Positions 1 to 6,814 of a DNA stretch of 7,169 bases are shown in pieces. The notes under the pieces were generated by a model, which saw nothing but the letters and a program-made list of their open reading frames with translations, made no database searches and was not told the origin of the DNA. Position 1 is the first letter of the stretch, and the number at the start of each line of letters is the position of its first letter. The translations under genes were made by a program, and so were the position numbers. The DNA is taken from positions 1-7,169 of the forward strand of contig CAKTFF010000102.1 of the NCBI GenBank assembly GCA_934553185.1, given 5' to 3'. The DNA is from an uncultured Devosia sp. (lineage in GTDB: Bacteria > Pseudomonadota > Alphaproteobacteria > Rhizobiales > Devosiaceae).

Positions 1-245
1 GTACTAGCCTTGCCCGTGCCCAGAACCAGCAGCCGCTTGCCGCCGGCGCCGAGCACGTCCATCACTTGGCCCTGCTTGCCCTTGAACTGGGTCGAGGCGG
101 CTGTTTCTTCCCAGCCAAGTCCTGTTGCCGCCCACACTGCGGCAGCAGCGCCCGCGGGCGCTTGGTTTTCCCCTGCATAGATGATGGAAAGGCCCGCTGG
201 GGCGCTGGCGAGCGCCGCGAGGCGGATCGTGATGAATTGAGACAT
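1..245 (-). CDS. pepA: Leucyl aminopeptidase (M17 family), N-terminal part; C-terminus lies outside the window
   Basis: On the minus strand an open frame starts with ATG at 245 and is still open at base 1, giving 81 complete codons. The protein begins MSQFITIRLAALAS and later reads FKGKQGQVMDVLGAGGKRLL followed by VLGTGKAS. This matches the N-terminal domain of alphaproteobacterial cytosol aminopeptidases, where a beta-strand 'ITIRFA' start and a 'KGK...LVVIGLGK' strand-turn are usual. The family removes N-terminal residues, preferably leucine, using two metal ions held in the C-terminal domain; that domain is not visible here, so catalytic residues cannot be checked. An AAGG stretch ends 6 bases before the ATG, and no start codon lies in the nearby upstream codons. 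The gene is divergent from lptG, as pepA is from the lpt genes in many relatives. The family assignment rests on the N-terminal domain only. Confidence 0.85.
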   Translation of the reverse strand, partial: MSQFITIRLAALASAPAGLSIIYAGENQAPAGAAAAVWAATGLGWEETAASTQFKGKQGQVMDVLGAGGKRLLVLGTGKAS

Positions 246-555
246 GGAGGGCCTTGCTGGCTGGCACGGCTCTTTGCCGGCGCCGAGTTGATCTCTCCGT
301 ACATTGAAGTGTTTATCGGCCGCGTCAATCCCGCAACAGCCCGAGGACAAATCCGTGAACAGCGGTTTGCGTGCTTGTGGGCAGAAGCGAACTCAACCAA
401 AGTCGCGCCGCACCATCCCCCTTCCCCCGTGACCGACAGCGCATGCAAAGATCGACGGCCAATCGCTTGCCCATGATGGCGCAGCCCGAAGCTGGTCTGC
501 GACGCGTCGCCTACCCGGCTGCGCTGCCGCGATGGCGTGCAGGCAGGGCGGCCGC
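246..555. other. Divergent intergenic region between pepA and lptG
   Basis: These 310 bases carry no gene I can recognise on either strand; the longer open frames give low-complexity Arg/Pro/Ser-rich translations with no family resemblance. The region must hold the promoters of both divergent genes. I can point to one plausible pepA promoter (300-328, minus strand) and a 12-bp palindrome at 499-510. For lptG I find no good promoter; a weak plus-strand pairing is TTGATC at 288-293 and GTTTAT at 311-316, 17 bases apart, but the second box is poor. In related genomes lptF commonly lies between pepA and lptG; it is not here. Confidence 0.7.
300..328 (-). promoter_or_regulatory. Possible pepA promoter
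   Basis: Read on the minus strand, TTGACG (328-323) matches the -35 consensus in five of six bases and is followed after 17 bases by AATGTA (305-300), a weak -10 box. Transcription would begin near 293, about 48 bases before the pepA ATG. The -35 box and spacing are good and the -10 is poor, so this is a suggestion only. Confidence 0.3.
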
Positions 556-559
556 ATGA
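359..559 (+). other. Short unexplained frame ending in an ATGA overlap with lptG; possible lptF tail remnant
   Basis: A plus-strand frame is open from just after a TGA at 356-358 to a TGA at 557-559. It could start at GTG 371 (62 residues) or at ATG 446, 476 or 479 (38, 28 or 27 residues). Its stop overlaps the lptG start as ATGA, the arrangement normally seen between lptF and lptG or other coupled genes. The last codons read RVAYPAALPRWRAGRAAA, which is Arg/Ala-rich and not recognisable. It lacks the hydrophobic segments that LptF has near its C-terminus. It may be a leftover of the lptF 3' end, a small coupling peptide, or chance. Confidence 0.2.
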
Positions 560-1626
560 ACCGGGTTGATCGCGTTGTTCTCAGCCGCGTGGGCAGCCGC
601 GTGCTGGTGACCATATTCGTGTTCTATGGGCTGATTGCCCTGGTGGAATCGCTCGACACTTTCCGGTTCAACCTGGTTGCCGAAACACAGGGCATTCCCC
701 TGGCCATCGTTATGGTTGCCGCTAGCGCCGTGCGCTGGACCATCAAGACCTTGCCGGTAACTGTGCTGCTTGGCGCAATCCTGGGCTTCATCGACCTCAA
801 GGTCCGCCACGAGATGACGGTGATCCAGGCGAGCGGCATTTCCATCTGGAAGGCCGTGCGCGCGCCGGTGATCGCCCTGATGCTGTTCAGCCTCTTCATC
901 TCGCTCGGCGTCGAGACGGTGAGCGCGCAGCTCAACCGCGCCTTGAGCCCCACGCCGGCGAGCCAGACCGCCCAGCTGACCCCCGAAGGCGAAATGTGGC
1001 TGGAGGAGCGCACCCCCAACGCGCACTACGTTATCATGGCCAACGGCATGGATGTCGACCAAGCGCTGCTGCGTGACGTGACCATCTTCCAGCTCGGCGA
1101 CACCAACGAGGAACGGGTGCTGGCCGACCAAGCCGTTCTGGGGGCTGGCGAGTGGGTCATGCAGGATGCGACATTGCTTAGTCCCATTCAGGCGGCCACC
1201 ACGCTCCCCGAGTACCGGCTGCCCGCCAGCACCACGCCCGAACAGCTGCAACTGCGGCTGGCTTCGGCTGACGATATGACGTTTTTCGAGCTGGTCAGCT
1301 TGCTCCAATCGGGCGTGGACGACGAAAGCATTCGCACCGCCGCAACGATGCGGCTGGTCAAGTTGCTGGCTCTGCCGCTGGTGCTGACCGGGTCACTGTT
1401 GATTGCCTTTGCGTTTACCGCAGGTTATCGAAGAGGCTCTAATTATGGTCCGGCGGTCCTTTACGGGGTCGTGCTCGGCTTCGTCGTGTTCGTGATCACC
1501 GAGATGGCCGACCGTGCCGGGTCGACCGGCGTTCTCGACCCCACGTTTGCGGCGTTTGGACCGGCGTTTGTGGCTATCGTCATTGGCGTGACGGTGCTGC
1601 TGCACAAGGAAGACGGACGCGCGTGA
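556..1626 (+). CDS. lptG: LPS export ABC transporter permease LptG
   Basis: This 356-residue inner-membrane protein is a YjgP/YjgQ-family permease. With LptF and the ATPase LptB it extracts lipopolysaccharide from the inner membrane and passes it to the periplasmic bridge. Membrane segments lie near residues 16-34, 60-80 and 103-123, then a periplasmic beta-rich domain (about 125-265), then three more near 270-291, 297-315 and 327-350. Between the second and third segments sits HEMTVIQASGISIWK, the cytoplasmic coupling helix that contacts LptB. That motif and the ending LLHKEDGRA point to LptG rather than LptF. I chose ATG 556 because AGGGCGG lies just upstream; an in-frame ATG at 532 would add eight residues (MACRQGGR) but has no ribosome site. 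The stop overlaps the lptD start by four bases (GTGA), so the two are probably translationally coupled. Its usual partner lptF is missing next door. Confidence 0.93.
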   Translation: MNRVDRVVLSRVGSRVLVTIFVFYGLIALVESLDTFRFNLVAETQGIPLAIVMVAASAVRWTIKTLPVTVLLGAILGFIDLKVRHEMTVIQASGISIWKAVRAPVIALMLFSLFISLGVETVSAQLNRALSPTPASQTAQLTPEGEMWLEERTPNAHYVIMANGMDVDQALLRDVTIFQLGDTNEERVLADQAVLGAGEWVMQDATLLSPIQAATTLPEYRLPASTTPEQLQLRLASADDMTFFELVSLLQSGVDDESIRTAATMRLVKLLALPLVLTGSLLIAFAFTAGYRRGSNYGPAVLYGVVLGFVVFVITEMADRAGSTGVLDPTFAAFGPAFVAIVIGVTVLLHKEDGRA

Positions 1627-3905
1627 TCAAGGCGGCGAAACCCATCATTGCCCTGTCGCCGCTGCGGCTGCTTCTGGCCGGCGCCTTGATGCTGTCGGCA
1701 AGCCCGGCTGTTCTTGCGCAGTCGCTGATTCCGAACGACTTCTTCAACCAGTCACGCGATGTGGGTGCGCCGTCCACCGTGGAAGCGGGGACGCTGACCT
1801 TTGATGGCCCCAACGAAACGATCACCGCTTCGGGCGATGTTCTCCTCAGCCAGGACGGCTTCACCCTGACCGGCGAAAGCCTTGTTTATAACCGGCAAAC
1901 GGGCGAGTTGACCTTTGTTGGCGCCGTCAGCATCGAGGACCCCTCGGGCAACCGGGTGGAAGCGGCAAATCTGGAGGTCACGGGCGGGCTCAGGCAAGCC
2001 TTCATCGATTCGCTGACCATCACCACTTATGACGGCGCCAAGATCACCGCCGACAGCGTCGAGTATGACGATGCGGTGCAGACCATGCTGGTCAATGCCA
2101 CCTATGCGCCCTGCGGCGACTGCATCGACGATGATGGACGGCGCATCGGCTGGTCGGTCCGGGCCGATACCATCACCTATAATGCCGAGGATCGCTCGGT
2201 TTACCTTGAGCAGCCCAGCCTGGCGCTTCTTGGGGTACCGGTCGCCTGGCTGCCGTTCCTGCGGCTGCCCGATACCAGCCAGGGCGCGCTGGACAGGATA
2301 CCCCTGCCCACTGTGGATTATAGCGATCAGTTCGGGGTCAAGGTCGCTGCCACGGTATCGGCCTACTCGACCCGCTGGACCGATATCGCGTTCACCCCGA
2401 CCTTGCTGACGCGGCAGGGCTTCCTGCTGGGTGCGGAATGGGACCAGCGCTTCGAGGGCGGCGAGTTCGAGATCAAGGCATCGGGCCTGCGCCAGTTCGA
2501 TCAGGACGCGTTCGAGGGTCGCGTCGGCGATCGGGAATGGCGCGGGGCGTTCCAGACATCAGGCACGTTCCGCCCGGTGGAAGAGTGGCAGGTGGGCTGG
2601 AGCTATACCGGCTTCACCGATCCCGCCTATTTCCGCGATTATCGCCTCGACCGCAGCGGCACCAACGTCAACCAGTTGTTTGCCACTCATGTGGGCGAGC
2701 AGACCTTTTTCGATGCACGCATCCAGCGCTTCAATCGCCTTGGCGAAATCAGCGAACAAACGCAGGGTCAGCAGGGTTCGACGCTGCCGGTGGTGCGGCT
2801 GGAGCATATCGAGGATCTAGGGCCGGACCTGGGGCGGATCGAGATCAGCGCCAAGCTCCTGGGCGTCAACCGCCGGTTCGACTCGCGAACCGACGCCAAT
2901 GGCGTGCCCTATGTGTTCGGCTATGAGGGCAACAAGCAGCATGCCAGCGTGCAGGCCGGCTGGCAGAAGCAGTGGATCGGCGCTGGAGGCCTCGTTGCAA
3001 CGCCCTATCTCGGCGGGCGCGCCGACTTTGCCGCTTATGACGGGGCAAGCGATCTGCTCGGCGGGGAAACGACGCTATTGAGCGCCACCCCGATCGCCGC
3101 GATGGATGTGCGATATCCCCTTGCGGCAAACCAGGGCGCGACGGTGCATCTGGTCGAGCCCATCGGTCAGCTGGTTTACCGCGGCTCCGACACCACGGCC
3201 GTCGGCATCACCAATGACGATGCGCAGAGCTTTGTTCTCGACGACACCAATCTCTTCAGCTTCAACCGCTTCTCTGGCCGCGACCGGCAGGAAACGGGGC
3301 TGCGCGCCAATCTTGGCGGGCGCTACCAGATCAACTTCGCCGATGGCAGCTATTTCGAGCTCCTGGCTGGACAATCCTTCCAGCTTGCGGGGAGCAACAG
3401 CTTTGCCGCACCCAATCAAACCAATACCGGCCTGGGCTCGGGGCTGGACGATGCCGCGTCCTTTGCCGTGTTGGGCGCTTATGGCACTCTGGTCCCCTCC
3501 CTCACCGCTGGCGGCAAAGTCCAGCTCGACTCCGCCACGGGCGAGATCATGCGGGCAGGCCTTGATGGCGAGTTCGCGCAGGATGGTTATGCGGCAGCGC
3601 TTACCTACAGCTTCATAGCGGCCAACGAGGCGCGTGGCGTGCTGGATGACCAGCATGAGATCGGGGCGTCGCTGGCTGTTCCGGTTGCTGAATACTGGAC
3701 CGTGCAGGCCAACGGGTATTGGGACCTTGCCGCCAATACCTGGATCAGGGTCGGCGGCGGCGTGACCTATGACGACGGCTATCTTGAAATCGGCGCCAGT
3801 GCCTCGACGACCCCGGACAATGACACGCGCATCATGGCGACGACCCGGCTCAAGGCGCCGGCGGGGCTCGATGTCGGTTTCTCCGGCCGCGTTCCCGGCT
3901 TCTGA
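1623..3905 (+). CDS. lptD: LPS-assembly protein LptD, outer-membrane barrel
   Basis: LptD receives LPS from the periplasmic bridge and, with LptE, inserts it into the outer leaflet of the outer membrane. The 760-residue product starts with a signal peptide (hydrophobic core about residues 8-28, likely cut after AVLA, before Q33). An LptA/OstA-like periplasmic domain follows at about 50-190, with repeats of the 'ITASGDVLLSQDGFTLTGESLVYN' type (shown in part). The conserved motif GVPVAWLPFLRLPD at 204-217 marks entry to the barrel, which fills the rest and ends in phenylalanine, the usual outer-membrane barrel C-terminal signal. The only cysteines are C164 and C167 (CGDC); the C-terminal pair of E. 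coli LptD is absent. The start is GTG at 1623, overlapping the lptG stop; AAGGA lies 12 bases before it, and a later ATG at 1689 would destroy the signal peptide. Length is normal for the family. Confidence 0.95.
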   Translation: MIKAAKPIIALSPLRLLLAGALMLSASPAVLAQSLIPNDFFNQSRDVGAPSTVEAGTLTFDGPNETITASGDVLLSQDGFTLTGESLVYNRQTGELTFVGAVSIEDPSGNRVEAANLEVTGGLRQAFIDSLTITTYDGAKITADSVEYDDAVQTMLVNATYAPCGDCIDDDGRRIGWSVRADTITYNAEDRSVYLEQPSLALLGVPVAWLPFLRLPDTSQGALDRIPLPTVDYSDQFGVKVAATVSAYSTRWTDIAFTPTLLTRQGFLLGAEWDQRFEGGEFEIKASGLRQFDQDAFEGRVGDREWRGAFQTSGTFRPVEEWQVGWSYTGFTDPAYFRDYRLDRSGTNVNQLFATHVGEQTFFDARIQRFNRLGEISEQTQGQQGSTLPVVRLEHIEDLGPDLGRIEISAKLLGVNRRFDSRTDANGVPYVFGYEGNKQHASVQAGWQKQWIGAGGLVATPYLGGRADFAAYDGASDLLGGETTLLSATPIAAMDVRYPLAANQGATVHLVEPIGQLVYRGSDTTAVGITNDDAQSFVLDDTNLFSFNRFSGRDRQETGLRANLGGRYQINFADGSYFELLAGQSFQLAGSNSFAAPNQTNTGLGSGLDDAASFAVLGAYGTLVPSLTAGGKVQLDSATGEIMRAGLDGEFAQDGYAAALTYSFIAANEARGVLDDQHEIGASLAVPVAEYWTVQANGYWDLAANTWIRVGGGVTYDDGYLEIGASASTTPDNDTRIMATTRLKAPAGLDVGFSGRVPGF

Positions 3906-3949
3906 GCTATCGGATTTTAGCCGCATTCATGGCTGATCTGTCGGGGCAA

Positions 3950-3978
3950 TTGACACAGTGCCATTCCGCCCCCATTGA
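3950..3978 (+). promoter_or_regulatory. Possible internal promoter before the surA-like gene
   Basis: In the 91-bp gap after lptD there is a perfect TTGACA (3950-3955). Seventeen bases later stands CATTGA (3973-3978), a poor -10 match. A small inverted repeat, CCGCC (3966-3970) and GGCGG (3979-3983), overlaps it. A separate start for the surA-like gene is plausible because this is the widest gap in the rightward gene series, but only the -35 box is convincing. Confidence 0.25.
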
Positions 3979-3996
3979 GGCGGGTATCGTGGCGCA

Positions 3997-4911
3997 ATGC
4001 GGATGAGAACGATGGCCAAGAAGATGTGGAAGCGCGCCCTGAGCGCCCTGATCGTGGGTGTGGCGCTCAGTGCAGCCGCCGGCATGCCGGCAATGGCGCA
4101 AAGCGTGCGCGCAACGGTGAACGGCACCCCGATCACCGATCTGCAGGTCGCGGCGCGCGTCAAGCTCTATGCGCTTGAAGGCAACAAGGGTGGCACCAGC
4201 GCTGCCACCCAGCAATTGATCGACGAAGCCATCCAGGTCGCCGAAGCGTCCCGGTTGGGGATCACCGTCACCGATGCGCAGATCGATGACGCCTTCCTCC
4301 AGATCTCGCGCAACATGAATGTCAGCCAAGAACGACTGACCGGCCTGTTGCAGCAGGGTGGCGTCAGCCAGGAAACACTCAGGGACCGCCTGCGTGCGGC
4401 CATTGCCTGGGACGGCGTCAAGCAGCGCGCAATCGTCCCGCAGTTGCAGATTTCCGATCTGGCGCTCGACCAGCAGGCATCGTCCCAGGTGCAGGCCTTC
4501 CAGAGCTTTGATTACATCCTCAAGGAAATCATCTTTGTGGGAGCGGGCTCAAGCGGGCGCAGTGGGCAGGCCAACAACTACCGTTCCAAGTTCTCCGGCT
4601 GCGACACGGCGGTGGACCTGTCCATGGGCTTCACCGACGCGGCGGTGATCGATGTGGGGCGTCGTCATGCCACACAGATGCCCGAAGCCATCGCCAAGGA
4701 ACTGGCCGGGCTCAATGTGGGCGGCATCACCAAGCCGCGCGTGGTTGACACCGGCGTGTCCATGCTTGCGGTTTGCGAAAAGACGCAGGCCGAAGACTTG
4801 ACCTTTATCAAGAGCGAACTGCGTGCCGACCAGGGCAACGCCGCGCTGGACGGTGAAGTGAAAGCCTATCTCGAAAAGCTGCGCGCCGAGGCCAAGATCA
4901 TCTATAACTAA
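3997..4911 (+). CDS. surA: SurA-like periplasmic peptidyl-prolyl isomerase/chaperone
   Basis: The 304-residue protein has a signal peptide with a basic start (KKMWKRA), a hydrophobic core and a likely cut after AMA, before QSVRATVNGTPIT. That last stretch is the typical opening of the SurA N-terminal chaperone domain ('VNG..IT..ql..r'), which continues as a helical domain to about residue 150. One parvulin-like domain follows at about 170-265 (DYILKEIIFV ... LNVGGITKPRVVDTGVSMLAVCE), then a C-terminal helix ending LEKLRAEAKIIYN. E. coli SurA has about 430 residues and two parvulin domains; this short, single-domain form is what I recall from Rhizobiales. Cysteines C202 and C260 lie within the parvulin-like part and could form a disulfide. 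In-frame ATGs occur at 3997, 4003 and 4012; GGATGAG sits before 4012, which would give a start of MAKKMWKRA, so the true start may be 15 bases downstream. Position after lptD supports a barrel-escort role. Whether the isomerase domain is active is unknown. Confidence 0.85.
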   Translation: MRMRTMAKKMWKRALSALIVGVALSAAAGMPAMAQSVRATVNGTPITDLQVAARVKLYALEGNKGGTSAATQQLIDEAIQVAEASRLGITVTDAQIDDAFLQISRNMNVSQERLTGLLQQGGVSQETLRDRLRAAIAWDGVKQRAIVPQLQISDLALDQQASSQVQAFQSFDYILKEIIFVGAGSSGRSGQANNYRSKFSGCDTAVDLSMGFTDAAVIDVGRRHATQMPEAIAKELAGLNVGGITKPRVVDTGVSMLAVCEKTQAEDLTFIKSELRADQGNAALDGEVKAYLEKLRAEAKIIYN

Positions 4912-4917
4912 GCCGAC

Positions 4918-4937
4918 AGAGCCGCCCCGGCGGCTCT
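4918..4937 (+). terminator. GC-rich hairpin between surA-like gene and pdxA
   Basis: AGAGCCGCC (4918-4926) and GGCGGCTCT (4929-4937) form a perfect 9-bp inverted repeat separated by CC; in RNA the inner pair would open, leaving an 8-bp stem with a 4-base loop. It lies six bases after the surA-like stop. The tail that follows is pyrimidine-rich (CTCCCCTTCC) but has no run of T, so it may be a leaky terminator, a 3'-end stabiliser or an attenuating structure rather than a full stop. It ends 27 bases before the pdxA start. Confidence 0.45.
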
Positions 4938-4964
4938 CTCCCCTTCCATTCTCCGGGGGCCGAG

Positions 4965-5963
4965 ATGGACAAGCCGCTTGCCATCAGCATGGGTGAGCCC
5001 GCCGGCGTCGGGCCCGACATCATTCTGTCCCTGTTCGCCCGACGCGCTGAACTGGCGCTACCACCATTCTGCGTGTTCGGAGAGCCCGGCTTCTTCCGGT
5101 CCCGTGCGCAGCGTCTCGGCATCGAAGTCGATGTCCTGTCCGTTGCCCCGGCTGAAACCACTGCGCGCTTTGCCGATGGCCTGCCCGTGGTGCCCGTCGA
5201 AGGCCTTGTGCCCGATCATCCCGGGCAAACGTCCCCCCTCTCGGCTGGGGCTGTGATCCGCTCCATCGAGGCAGCGGTTGCCGCAACCTTGTGTGGGGAA
5301 ACACGGGCGCTGGTCACGGCCCCTATCCACAAGGCGGCCCTCTACCAGGCCGGCTTTGCCCATCCCGGCCATACCGAATTTCTCGCCGAACTCTGCGCGG
5401 GCGGCGGCAAGCCGCGCCTGCCGGTGATGATGCTGGCGCATGGCGGATTGCGGGCCGTGCCGGTGACCATCCATGTGCCGATCCGCGATGTTCCGGCGCT
5501 CCTCACCAAGGAGCTGATCATGGAGACCGTGCGCATCGTGGCGCTGGACCTCCGGCGCCGGTTCGGCGTCAGCACGCCCCGGATCGGTGTCGCGGGCCTT
5601 AATCCCCATGCCGGAGAAGGGGGCGCCATCGGCCGTGAAGATCTCGAAATCGTCGGGCCCGCTGTGGCGCAACTGCAGTTCGAAGGCATCGGCGTCGAGG
5701 GCCCCCTACCCGCAGATACCTTGTTCTACCCCGCCCATTGGTCGCGCTATGACGCGGTGATCGCCATGTATCACGACCAGGCGCTGATCCCGATCAAGAC
5801 TGTTGCCTTCGAGGACGCCGTGAATGTCACGCTTGGCCTGCCCATCGTGCGCACGTCGCCCGATCACGGCACGGCCTTTGATCTGGCGGGAACCGGCCGC
5901 GCCTCACCGGCGAGCTTTCTCGCCGCGATCCGCATGGCCGACCAGATGACGGCGGACCAATGA
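4965..5963 (+). CDS. pdxA: 4-hydroxythreonine-4-phosphate dehydrogenase PdxA
   Basis: PdxA oxidises 4-phosphohydroxy-L-threonine with NAD to an unstable ketone that PdxJ joins with deoxyxylulose 5-phosphate to form pyridoxine 5'-phosphate, in the cytoplasmic DXP-dependent vitamin B6 pathway. The 332-residue length is normal. Seen in the sequence are the N-terminal GEPAGVGPD (10-18), TAPIHK (118-123), and HPGHTEF with H136-T137, the substrate-binding pair in E. coli. The three metal-binding histidines are present as H170 (TIHVPI), H215 (NPHAGEGG) and H270 ([10 protein letters not shown]). Their spacing is identical to E. coli H166, H211 and H266 as I recall them. All expected catalytic residues are therefore in place. 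The ATG at 4965 has GGGGG five bases upstream, an imperfect ribosome site. The gene's stop overlaps the rsmA start as ATGA, so the pair is probably cotranslated; pdxA-rsmA adjacency is also known in gammaproteobacteria. Confidence 0.96.
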   Translation: MDKPLAISMGEPAGVGPDIILSLFARRAELALPPFCVFGEPGFFRSRAQRLGIEVDVLSVAPAETTARFADGLPVVPVEGLVPDHPGQTSPLSAGAVIRSIEAAVAATLCGETRALVTAPIHKAALYQAGFAHPGHTEFLAELCAGGGKPRLPVMMLAHGGLRAVPVTIHVPIRDVPALLTKELIMETVRIVALDLRRRFGVSTPRIGVAGLNPHAGEGGAIGREDLEIVGPAVAQLQFEGIGVEGPLPADTLFYPAHWSRYDAVIAMYHDQALIPIKTVAFEDAVNVTLGLPIVRTSPDHGTAFDLAGTGRASPASFLAAIRMADQMTADQ

Positions 5964-6814
5964 GCCAGATCGACAACCTGCCGCCGCTTCGCGAAGTGAT
6001 CGCCGAGCATGGCCTGCGCGCCAAGAAGGAATTGGGGCAGAACTTCCTCCTCGATCTCAACCTCACCTCGCGGATCGCTCGCGTGTCGGGTTCGCTCGAG
6101 GGCGTGCGGGTCATCGAGGTCGGACCCGGACCCGGCGGGCTGACCCGCGCTCTGCTGGCAGAAGGCGCGCGGGAGGTAATCGCTATCGAACGCGATGCGC
6201 GCGCCCTGCCCGCACTGGCACAGATCGCCCAAGCCTATCCCGGCCGGCTGACGGTGATCAGCGGGGATGCCATGGAGATGGATTACCGGCTGCTCGCCGA
6301 TGGTCCCACGCGCATCATCGCCAACCTCCCCTACAATATCGCGACGCCTCTGCTGACCGGCTGGCTGACCCTTGATCCGTGGCCCAGCTTCTTTGAAAGC
6401 CTGACGCTGATGTTTCAGCGCGAAGTGGCCGAGCGCATCTGCGCCGGGCCTGGCGAAGATCCCTATGGCCGCCTTGGAGTGCTGGCCGGCTGGCGCACCG
6501 ATGCGCGGATCGCCTTCAATGTCGGCAGGCAAGCCTTTGTGCCGCCGCCCAATGTGACCTCGGCGGTGGTGCACCTGGTGCCCAAGCCGATCAGCGATGA
6601 CGTGTCGGTGAAGCACCTCGAGCACATCACCCGCGCTGCCTTTGGGCAAAGGCGCAAGATGGTACGGCAGAGCTTGAAGTCCGCAGGGGTGCCGGTGGAT
6701 GGGCTGCTTCAGGCCGCCGGGCTCAAGGGCGACGAACGCGCGGAGGATCTTCCCGTCGCGGCATTCCTCGCCATGGCGCGCGCCCTGCCCCAGTTGCACG
6801 CTGCCAATAGCTAG
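5960..6814 (+). CDS. rsmA: 16S rRNA (adenine1518-N6/adenine1519-N6)-dimethyltransferase RsmA (KsgA)
   Basis: RsmA uses S-adenosylmethionine to dimethylate two neighbouring adenines in the helix 45 loop of 16S rRNA, a late small-subunit maturation step; loss of the enzyme gives kasugamycin resistance. The 284-residue protein shows the family marks in order: KKELGQNFL (22-30), the SAM-binding loop [10 protein letters not shown] (53-62), acidic E77 at the end of the next strand, GDAMEMD (102-108), catalytic motif NLPYNI (122-127), FQREVAER (152-159), [11 protein letters not shown] (194-204) and [13 protein letters not shown] (228-240) in the C-terminal helical domain. Nothing is missing or truncated. 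Translation probably depends on pdxA because the ATG lies inside the pdxA stop (ATGA). The TAG stop shares CTAG with the stop of the convergent transporter gene. Confidence 0.97.
   Translation: MSQIDNLPPLREVIAEHGLRAKKELGQNFLLDLNLTSRIARVSGSLEGVRVIEVGPGPGGLTRALLAEGAREVIAIERDARALPALAQIAQAYPGRLTVISGDAMEMDYRLLADGPTRIIANLPYNIATPLLTGWLTLDPWPSFFESLTLMFQREVAERICAGPGEDPYGRLGVLAGWRTDARIAFNVGRQAFVPPPNVTSAVVHLVPKPISDDVSVKHLEHITRAAFGQRRKMVRQSLKSAGVPVDGLLQAAGLKGDERAEDLPVAAFLAMARALPQLHAANS

Noticed and set aside
66..476. Plus-strand open frame (136 codons) opposite pepA and into the gap
   Set aside because: The first part is antisense to pepA, and the remainder is low-complexity with no ribosome site or family resemblance.
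532..555. Earlier ATG start for lptG
   Set aside because: No ribosome site before it, and the added MACRQGGR is not typical of the family; ATG 556 has a better site.
511..1308. Minus-strand open frame (265 codons) opposite lptG
   Set aside because: Histidine- and glutamine-rich translation without domains, fully covered by a convincing permease gene.
2112..2123. CGDC in LptD as a thioredoxin-type active site
   Set aside because: It lies at the end of an LptA-like beta domain with no thioredoxin fold around it; two close cysteines at this place are better seen as a structural pair.
3075..3926. Minus-strand open frame (283 codons) opposite the lptD barrel
   Set aside because: Its translation resembles no family and its length follows from the codon bias of lptD on the other strand.
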